A model generated the notes under the pieces. It was not told the origin of the DNA. It did not search any database and saw only the letters and a list, made by a program, of their open reading frames with translations. Below, one piece after another: positions 58,747 to 64,000 of a DNA stretch of 64,000 bases. Source of the stretch: Acidimicrobiales bacterium. GTDB lineage: Bacteria; Actinomycetota; Acidimicrobiia; Acidimicrobiales; UBA8190. A program made the position numbers and the translations under genes. The stretch lies in contig DATKSK010000055.1 in the NCBI GenBank assembly GCA_035531755.1, forward strand, positions 27,601-91,600, read 5' to 3'. Position 1 is the stretch's first letter. The number at the start of each line of letters is the position of its first letter.

Positions 58747-59880
58747 CTACAGGGTGGCGGCAGCCGCTTCGAGGACGAGCCCGGCCCCCAGGAGCGCTTC
58801 CTCGCTCCCGTCGGGCCCCACGAGCTGGATGCTGGCAGGCAACGGGCCCTCGGTCGGGACGGGGAGGGCCAGGGCGGGGACGCCGGCGAGGTTGACCGGG
58901 AGCGTGCAGCGCGCCATGAGCAGCTCCTCGCCACCCGCGAGCGGCGGGGGGAACACCGTCAGGGTCGGCGTGACGACGACGTCGACGGCGCGGAAGATCC
59001 CCACCAGCTCGGCGCGCCAGCGCTCCCGGACGTCGTGGGCGGTGTGCAGGGCCCGGGCGTCGAGCGACGACCCCAGACGGAGCCGCCCTATCACGTCGGC
59101 TCCGACCTTGTCCGGATCGCGCTCCACCAGGTCGCCGTCGGTCGCCCAGGCCTCGGCGACGAGGAGGAGCCCCCCGGCCGCCGTGGCCTCGTGCCACAGC
59201 GCGACGTCGAGGTCGACGACGTCCCACTCGGCGGCGGCGAGGGCGCCGTCGACGGCGGCGTCGATCAGCGGGTCGGCGTCGACCCGGATCCTCCCGACGC
59301 GCCGGGGCGCGCCGTCGGCGACGACGAAGCCGGGCTCGAGCAGCGCCATGCCGCGCACCAATCCCGCCACGTCGCGGGCCATGGGCCCGACGGTGTCGAA
59401 GCTCGGGGACAACGGCCAGACGCCGTCGAGCGGGACGCGGCCCCACGTCGTCTTCAGCCCGGCCGTGCCGCAGCAGGCGGACGGGATCCGGACCGAGCCG
59501 CCCGTGTCGCTGCCGTAGGCGACGTCGGCCTCCTCCGTCGCCACGGCCACCGCCGACCCACTCGACGAGCCGCCGGGGACCAGCCGGGGGTCGAGGGGGT
59601 TCACCGGCGTGCCGTACCACGGGTTCACGCCCGTGACGCCCAGGGCGAGCTCATGGAGGTTGGTCCGGCCCACGATCCTGGCCCCCGCCGACCGGGCGCC
59701 CGCCAGGCACGCGGCGTCGGCCGTCGCCGGCACCGCCCGCTCGGCCACGGCGCGGCACCCCGCCGTGGTGGGGACGCCCGCCATGTCGATGAGGTCCTTC
59801 ACCGCCAGCCGGACGCCGGCGCCGGCGGTGTCGAAGCGGGTGATGAACGTCGGCCCCCCGCCGGCGGGCGCCGCACTCAC
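58747..59880 (-). CDS. Amidase signature-family hydrolase
   Basis: A 377-residue amidase with the Ser-cisSer-Lys triad: Lys28 in VKDLIDMAGVPTTAG, cis-Ser105 in GGSSSGSAV and nucleophile Ser129 in GSDTGGSVRIPSA. It is shorter than GatA and lacks a GatB partner, so it hydrolyses a small amide rather than mischarged tRNA; substrate unknown. GTG start; divergent from fhs. It converges with the PilB-like gene. Confidence 0.9.
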   Translation of the reverse strand: MSAAPAGGGPTFITRFDTAGAGVRLAVKDLIDMAGVPTTAGCRAVAERAVPATADAACLAGARSAGARIVGRTNLHELALGVTGVNPWYGTPVNPLDPRLVPGGSSSGSAVAVATEEADVAYGSDTGGSVRIPSACCGTAGLKTTWGRVPLDGVWPLSPSFDTVGPMARDVAGLVRGMALLEPGFVVADGAPRRVGRIRVDADPLIDAAVDGALAAAEWDVVDLDVALWHEATAAGGLLLVAEAWATDGDLVERDPDKVGADVIGRLRLGSSLDARALHTAHDVRERWRAELVGIFRAVDVVVTPTLTVFPPPLAGGEELLMARCTLPVNLAGVPALALPVPTEGPLPASIQLVGPDGSEEALLGAGLVLEAAAATL

Positions 59881-60172
59881 GGCGCGTCGACGAGGGTGGG
59901 GCGCTGCTCGAGGACCCGCTCCCAGGTGTCCACCCGTACCCCTGCCGTCTCGTCGTACCGACCCGACCGGTCGCCGCGCATGCTCTCACATAGGGGCTAT
60001 AAACGGTGGACCCGCCGTCGGGCGGGAGGGGGAGGACCTGGGCGCCCGCGAGCGGGCACCGTGCGCGGGTGGCGGTCAGGCACCGACGGCATCCCGCCGG
60101 CGGAGCGGGCCGGGCCGGCGCCCTGGCGGTCACGCAGCGAGCCCGGGCCGGACTTCGGAAGGAGAATTGGCC
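59881..60172 (+). other. Promoter and leader region of fhs
   Basis: TATAAA at 59998-60003 is the best -10 box, giving a GC-rich leader of about 165 nt with several hairpins (for example GCCCGC/GCGGGC near 60041) and an AGGAG site 8 nt before fhs. The leader contains GGGGAG and CCTGGGC words seen in ZTP riboswitches, but not the GTGACTGGCG block, so no riboswitch class is assigned. Confidence 0.4.
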
Positions 60173-61870
60173 ATGACCACGCTGAACGCGCTCGAGATCT
60201 CGAGGCGGGCCGTGCTCAAGCCCATCGCCAAGATCGCCGCCGACGCCGGGATCCCCGACAGCCTGCTCGAGCCCTACGGCGAGTACGTGGCGAAGATCGA
60301 CCTGGCGGCGATCGAGGCGCTGTCGGACCGGCCCCGCGCCCGCTACGTCGTGGTCACCGCCATCACGCCCACCCCCCTCGGCGAGGGCAAGACCACCACC
60401 ACGCTGGGCCTCGGGCAGGGCATGCGCCACATCGACAAACGGGCGACGATCGCCATCCGCCAGTCGTCGATGGGACCGACGTTCGGCATCAAGGGGGGCG
60501 CGGCGGGCGGCGGGTACAGCCAGGCCGTGCCGTTCGAAGCGATGAACCTCCACCTGACCGGCGACATGCACGCGGTCACGGCCGCCCACAACACCCTGTC
60601 GGCGATGCTCGACAACCACCTGTACCACGGCAACGAACTGGGCATCGACCTGCACAACGTGACGTGGCGGCGGGTGCTCGACGTCAACGACCGGGCGCTG
60701 CGGAACCTGGTGGTCGGCCTCGGGACCAAAGAGGACGGCGTTCCGCGGCAGACAGGCTTCGACATCACCGCCGCCTCCGAGGTCATGGCCGTGCTCGCCC
60801 TGTCCACATCGCTGCGCGACATGCGCGAGCGCTTCGGGCGCATCGTCGTCGGGTACACCTCCGCCGGAGAGCCCGTGACCGCAGAACAGCTCCGGGCGGC
60901 AGGCGCCATGACCGTGATCATGCGCGACGCCATCAAGCCCAACCTCCTGCAGACGCTCGAGAACACCCCCGTCCTCGTCCATGCCGGGCCGTTCGGCAAC
61001 ATCGCCCACGGCAACTCGTCGGTGATCGCGGACCTCATCGGCATCCGCACGGGCGAGTACCTCATCACCGAGGCGGGATTCGGCGCCGACATGGGAGCGG
61101 AGCGCTTCTTCAACATCAAGTGCCGCACCTCGGGCCTCACGCCCGACGCGGCGGTCGTGGTGGCGACGGTCCGCGCCCTGAAGGTCCACGCCGGGTCGCA
61201 CCACGTGGTCGCCGGCAGGGCCCTGCCGCCGGCGCTGCTCGAGGAACGCCCCGACGAGGTCCACGCCGGCGGCGCCAACCTCCGAAAGCAGCTGGAGAAC
61301 GTGCGGATGCACGGCGTCACGCCCGTGGTGGCGATCAACGCGTTCCCCGAGGACTTCCCGTCGGAGCACGACGCCATCCGCGAGATCGCGGCCTCCATGG
61401 GCGTCCGCGCCGCGGTGTGCACCCATTTCACCGACGGGGGACGCGGCGCCGTCGCGCTCGCCGAGGCCGTGGTCGAGGCGGCCGAGGAACCCAGCGAGTT
61501 CCACCTCCTCTACCCGGCCGACGTGCCCCTGCGCCAGAAGATCGAGACCATCGCCACCAAGGTCTACGGCGCCGAGGGGGTCGACTACTCGCCCGGCGCG
61601 GCACGACAGCTCGACACCTACGAGCGCAACGGGTTCGGGGGCCTCCCCGTCTGCATCGCCAAGACGCATCTCTCCATCTCCTCGGACCCGAGCCTGAAGG
61701 GCGCGCCCGTCGGCTGGCGGCTGCCCGTGCGCGAAGTGCGGGCGTCGGTCGGGGCGGGCTTCGTGTACCCCGTCTGCGGCGACATGCGCACCATGCCCGG
61801 CCTGCCGTCGCACCCGGCGGCCGAGCGGATCGACATCGACGAGAACGGCGAGGTCGTCGGGCTGACGTGA
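60173..61870 (+). CDS. fhs: Formate-tetrahydrofolate ligase
   Basis: Makes 10-formyl-tetrahydrofolate from formate, THF and ATP. The 565-residue protein has the P-loop TPTPLGEGKTTTTLGLGQGM (K73), IRQSSMGPTFGIKGGAAGGGYSQ, FNLHLTGD-like MNLHLTGDMHAV, and EAGFGADMGAERFFNIKCR, all conserved in the family, with normal length. AGGAG lies 8 nt before the ATG. It is followed by fchA, so together they interconvert formyl- and methenyl-THF for purine synthesis or formate use. Confidence 0.96.
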   Translation: MTTLNALEISRRAVLKPIAKIAADAGIPDSLLEPYGEYVAKIDLAAIEALSDRPRARYVVVTAITPTPLGEGKTTTTLGLGQGMRHIDKRATIAIRQSSMGPTFGIKGGAAGGGYSQAVPFEAMNLHLTGDMHAVTAAHNTLSAMLDNHLYHGNELGIDLHNVTWRRVLDVNDRALRNLVVGLGTKEDGVPRQTGFDITAASEVMAVLALSTSLRDMRERFGRIVVGYTSAGEPVTAEQLRAAGAMTVIMRDAIKPNLLQTLENTPVLVHAGPFGNIAHGNSSVIADLIGIRTGEYLITEAGFGADMGAERFFNIKCRTSGLTPDAAVVVATVRALKVHAGSHHVVAGRALPPALLEERPDEVHAGGANLRKQLENVRMHGVTPVVAINAFPEDFPSEHDAIREIAASMGVRAAVCTHFTDGGRGAVALAEAVVEAAEEPSEFHLLYPADVPLRQKIETIATKVYGAEGVDYSPGAARQLDTYERNGFGGLPVCIAKTHLSISSDPSLKGAPVGWRLPVREVRASVGAGFVYPVCGDMRTMPGLPSHPAAERIDIDENGEVVGLT

Positions 61871-61904
61871 TGGTGGCACTCCCCGGCGGCCGCTTCTCCT
61901 CACC

Positions 61905-62537
61905 GTGCCCGTGACCGGGCCCGCTCCCGGCGACGGCGCCTCGTCGTACCTGGACCTGCCGTTCGACCTGCTCCTCGATGCCTTCGCCGACGGCGGGCCC
62001 GCTCCCGGCGGAGGATCCGCCGCGGTCGTCGCGGTGGCACTGGCCGCCAGCCTGTGCACCATGGCGGCGCGCCTGTCGACGGGCCACAGCGCGCGCGCCC
62101 ATACGCTGGCGCTCGAGGCGGACGCGGTTCGCCGCGATATCAGCCCCCTGTGCGACGAGGACCCCCGCGCCTACGCCCGGGTGATGGCGGCACGTCGTCG
62201 CGCCCCTGCGGCCGACCCCGCATCCGCCCGGCGCGACGTCGCCGCGGCGTTGTCCGACGCCGCTGTCGTGCCCATGAGGGTCGTCGAGGCGGGTGCCCGG
62301 CTGTCGAGGCTCGCCGCCGAGCTCGCGCTCGAGGGCAACCCGGCCTCGCGCGGCGACGCGATCGTGGCGGCACTCCTGGCCGCCGCGGGCGCCGACGCGG
62401 CCGCCGTCCTCGTGCAGATCAACCTCGCCGGCGCCCCCGGCGACGAGCGGCCGGCGCGCGCCACCCGGCTCGTGACGGAGGCGTCCGCTGACGCCACCCG
62501 GGCCCGGCGGGCCGCTGATGCCGGCGAGGCCCCTTAG
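61905..62537 (+). CDS. fchA: Methenyltetrahydrofolate cyclohydrolase (FTCD-C/FchA family)
   Basis: A 210-residue all-helical protein of the cyclodeaminase/cyclohydrolase family. The N-terminal FADGGPAPGGGSAAVVAVALAASLCTMAARLSTG motif is diagnostic, and PMRVVEAGARLSRLAAELALEGNPASRGDAIVAA is the second conserved block. Beside fhs it should convert 5,10-methenyl-THF to 10-formyl-THF. GTG start 34 bp after fhs. Its stop codon interlocks with that of the convergent MaoC gene (TTAG shared). Confidence 0.9.
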   Translation: MPVTGPAPGDGASSYLDLPFDLLLDAFADGGPAPGGGSAAVVAVALAASLCTMAARLSTGHSARAHTLALEADAVRRDISPLCDEDPRAYARVMAARRRAPAADPASARRDVAAALSDAAVVPMRVVEAGARLSRLAAELALEGNPASRGDAIVAALLAAAGADAAAVLVQINLAGAPGDERPARATRLVTEASADATRARRAADAGEAP

Positions 62538-63385
62538 GAGAAGACGAACGAGCCCGCGGCGATGACGGTCTCGCCGCGCTGATTGTCGGTGCGGTAGCGC
62601 ACGCCGTCGCCGTGTGCCCAGATCGAGACGTTCAGGGTGTCACCCGGAAGTGTCGGTCGCGAGAAGCGCCCGGCCATCGACACCACACGTCCCGGGTCGG
62701 ATCCGCACACGGCATGGAGCAACGCGCGCCCCGCGAACCCGAACGTGCAGAGCCCGTGGAGGATCGGGCGGTCGAAACCGGCCCGCTCGGCGAACACGGG
62801 GTCCGAGTGCAGAGGGTTTCGGTCACCCGACAACCGGTAGAGCAGGGCCTGGTCCTGGCGCGTGGTGTAGGAGACCACGTCGTCGGGCTCGCCCTCGGGC
62901 GCCGGCGGGACCCCCGACGGCCCGCGGTCGCCGCCGAAGCCACCCCCGCCCCGGACGAACAGTGACGACGTGGCGGTGAACCGGGGCTCCTCGCTGCGGG
63001 CGTCGACCGACCGGGACTCGGTGACCACCACGGCGCCGGACCCCTTGTCGAACACGCCCGTCACCGTGCTCGTGGTGCGCACGGTCCCGGCGGGCGGGAT
63101 CGGGCCGAACAGCTCGATCGACTGCTCGCCGTGGACGAGCATCGCCGGGTCGAAGCTGCCGAGGCTCCCTCGGGGTGGTCCGCCACCGCCCACGACGGCC
63201 GCGAAGGTGGGCAGGACGCGCTGGGGCCGGTCGACGGAGTTCTCCGTCGTGAAGTCGAGCTCGAACCCGGCGGCGTCGAGCGAGCCCGCCCCGACCCCCA
63301 CGGCGTAGAGCAGGCAGTCGGTCGACGTCCACGATCGCTCGACGGGCTCCGAGGCCATTCCGACCACATCCGGGTTGATGGGCAT
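62534..63385 (-). CDS. MaoC-like hydratase (double hot-dog enoyl-CoA hydratase 2)
   Basis: Hydrates (2E)-enoyl-CoA to (3R)-hydroxyacyl-CoA in family members. The 283-residue protein has two hot-dog halves. The second carries the hydratase-2 motif DRNPLHSDPVFAERAGFDRPILHGLCTFGFAGRAL with the catalytic Asp and His. The first half is a degenerate hot-dog (ELDFTTENSVDRPQRVLPTFAAVV). Resembles peroxisomal-type MFE-2 hydratase and mycobacterial ChsH/HtdY forms. ATG with GGAGG 6 nt upstream. Divergent from the merR gene, sharing an operator. Confidence 0.9.
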   Translation of the reverse strand: MPINPDVVGMASEPVERSWTSTDCLLYAVGVGAGSLDAAGFELDFTTENSVDRPQRVLPTFAAVVGGGGPPRGSLGSFDPAMLVHGEQSIELFGPIPPAGTVRTTSTVTGVFDKGSGAVVVTESRSVDARSEEPRFTATSSLFVRGGGGFGGDRGPSGVPPAPEGEPDDVVSYTTRQDQALLYRLSGDRNPLHSDPVFAERAGFDRPILHGLCTFGFAGRALLHAVCGSDPGRVVSMAGRFSRPTLPGDTLNVSIWAHGDGVRYRTDNQRGETVIAAGSFVFS

Positions 63386-63417
63386 GGCGATCCTCCGTTC
63401 GAGATCCTCTGTTCCAG

Positions 63418-63447
63418 ACCCTATGTAACACTAGAATATGTTACATT
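63418..63447. promoter_or_regulatory. Shared operator between the MaoC and MerR genes
   Basis: ATGTAAC and GTTACAT form a perfect 7-bp inverted repeat with a 10-nt spacer (63423-63446) in an AT-rich patch. The minus-strand -10 box TAGGGT (63418-63423) and the plus-strand -10 box TACATT (63442-63447) sit at its two edges. TACATT lies 6 nt before the merR GTG, so merR is leaderless. This is an autoregulatory layout. Confidence 0.68.
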
Positions 63448-63453
63448 TGCAAT

Positions 63454-63876
63454 GTGGATCTTCCGGTCGCCCCCGAGCGCACGGGGTCGCGCCCCGGCGT
63501 GGCCGAGTGGGTCACCGTGGACGACGCGGCCCGGGCGACCGGCACCACCACGAGACAGGTCCGCGCCCTGCAGACACGGGGGCTGCTCCCCCACCCGCAT
63601 CTCGTGGGCCGGACCGGCTATTACGACGACGGCCACCTGGACCGCCTCCGCGCCGTCCTGCGCCTCCAGGACAGCGGCTTCTCGCTGGTCGCCATCGCCT
63701 CCCTCGTGCGCGCCTGGGAGGCGGGGATGACCCTGGCGCAGCTCCTGGGCCTGCCGCCGGGGCGACCCGACGTCACCGACGAGCCCGACATCTTCGACGG
63801 CTACCGGGCCCCGTGGCGTGGACGCCTGTTGTCCGTCGTGCCCACGACGCTCCTCGACGAACCGGCGGCGTCGTGA
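63454..63876 (+). CDS. MerR-family transcriptional regulator
   Basis: A 140-residue regulator. Residues 19-90 form the winged helix: VAEWVTVDDAARATGTTTRQVRALQTRGLLPHPHLVGRTGYYDDGHLDRLRAVLRLQDSGFSLVAIASLV. The C-terminal part lacks the Cys pattern of metal sensors, so it likely responds to a small molecule, perhaps an acyl-CoA related to the adjacent MaoC gene. GTG start set by the TACATT box. Confidence 0.9.
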   Translation: MDLPVAPERTGSRPGVAEWVTVDDAARATGTTTRQVRALQTRGLLPHPHLVGRTGYYDDGHLDRLRAVLRLQDSGFSLVAIASLVRAWEAGMTLAQLLGLPPGRPDVTDEPDIFDGYRAPWRGRLLSVVPTTLLDEPAAS

Positions 63877-63916
63877 CCGGCCACCACTCCCCGCACGCCC
63901 ACCGCTCCCTGAGAAC

Positions 63917-64000
63917 ATGGCCGACATGGGCGAGCGTCTCCCCGACCAGTGGGGAGAACGCTTCGGGCCCCGGGCGCCTGTGCCCGGCCTGTACCGGTGC
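63917..64000 (+). CDS. Start of an unidentified gene (cut by window end)
   Basis: ATG opens a frame of 28 codons to the window edge, MADMGERLPDQWGERF at the start. Composition is ordinary for this genome. A second frame from a GTG overlapping the merR stop is also open. Too little is visible to name the product. Confidence 0.4.
   Translation, partial: MADMGERLPDQWGERFGPRAPVPGLYRC

Noticed and set aside
59998..60172. ZTP (pfl) riboswitch before fhs
   Set aside because: Only fragments of the consensus are seen; the GTGACTGGCG block and its pairing are missing.

Overview
The window is a very GC-rich stretch of bacterial chromosome, packed with genes on both strands. Several traits point to an actinobacterium: an HU protein with a long Lys/Ala/Arg tail (HupB type), the tiny ribosomal proteins bS22 and bL37, an F420 biosynthesis gene (cofC/fbiD), a LexA-controlled imuA'-imuB-dnaE2 cassette, and the order tatD - cell-wall gene - rsmA - ispE. 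At least fifteen genes start 5-8 nt downstream of a TAnnnT-type -10 box, so leaderless transcripts look common. The rpfB slot is filled by an RlpA-like protein and the gene mix is not that of Mycobacterium or Streptomyces; a deep lineage such as Acidimicrobiia is my guess, not a proof. There is no rRNA, CRISPR array, IS element, integrase or prophage, so most of this is ordinary core chromosome.

Layout. 1-5 kb: class III cyclase, gpsA, cofC, then hupB followed by a free-standing histone-like basic protein. 5-12 kb: a soluble TraG/VirD4-like ATPase and the SOS mutasome imuA'-imuB-dnaE2; ImuB is strikingly short. 12-18.5 kb: two tandem small Cys/His-rich paralogues, a two-component system, a haem-type membrane protein, a secreted hydrolase, a DoxX-Rieske fusion and tRNA-Gln. 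18.5-30 kb: VOC protein, bS22, ispE, rsmA, RlpA-like protein, tatD, metG, msrA, rsmI, DUF192, ychF, bL37, a phosphodiesterase and a PfkB kinase. 30-37.5 kb: M1 aminopeptidase, GDT1 transporter, and a glycosyltransferase-methyltransferase-hairpin-enzyme operon. 37.6-41 kb: a PRC-barrel/MgtE-N/CBS protein beside an NRAMP-related transporter with a long leader, probably a Mg2+ or Mn2+ module. 41-50 kb: two acyl-CoA dehydrogenases around a MarR-MFS efflux operon, a NifU-like protein, and an LLM oxidoreductase-thiolase-KAS III series. 50-56 kb: nucleotidyltransferase, GH20-like enzyme, CDF metal exporter, acylphosphatase, cupin, SRPBCC protein. 56-64 kb: small zinc-ribbon-like proteins, an orphan PilB/GspE ATPase, an amidase, fhs-fchA (one-carbon folate) and a divergent MaoC/MerR pair.

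How the genes work together. The clearest functional units are SOS mutagenesis (LexA box, ImuA', ImuB, DnaE2), nucleoid packing (HupB plus tail-only protein), one-carbon folate supply (Fhs, FchA), divalent-metal handling (CBS protein with NRAMP transporter, GDT1, CDF) and acyl-CoA metabolism (FadE-like proteins, thiolase, KAS III, MaoC). The most unusual items are the miniature ImuB, the paired Cys/His microproteins, the split histone-like pair, the orphan PilB and TraG-type ATPases, and the CBS/NRAMP locus. Starts were chosen from ribosome-binding sites, -10 spacing, gene overlaps and family alignment from memory; no database search was possible.
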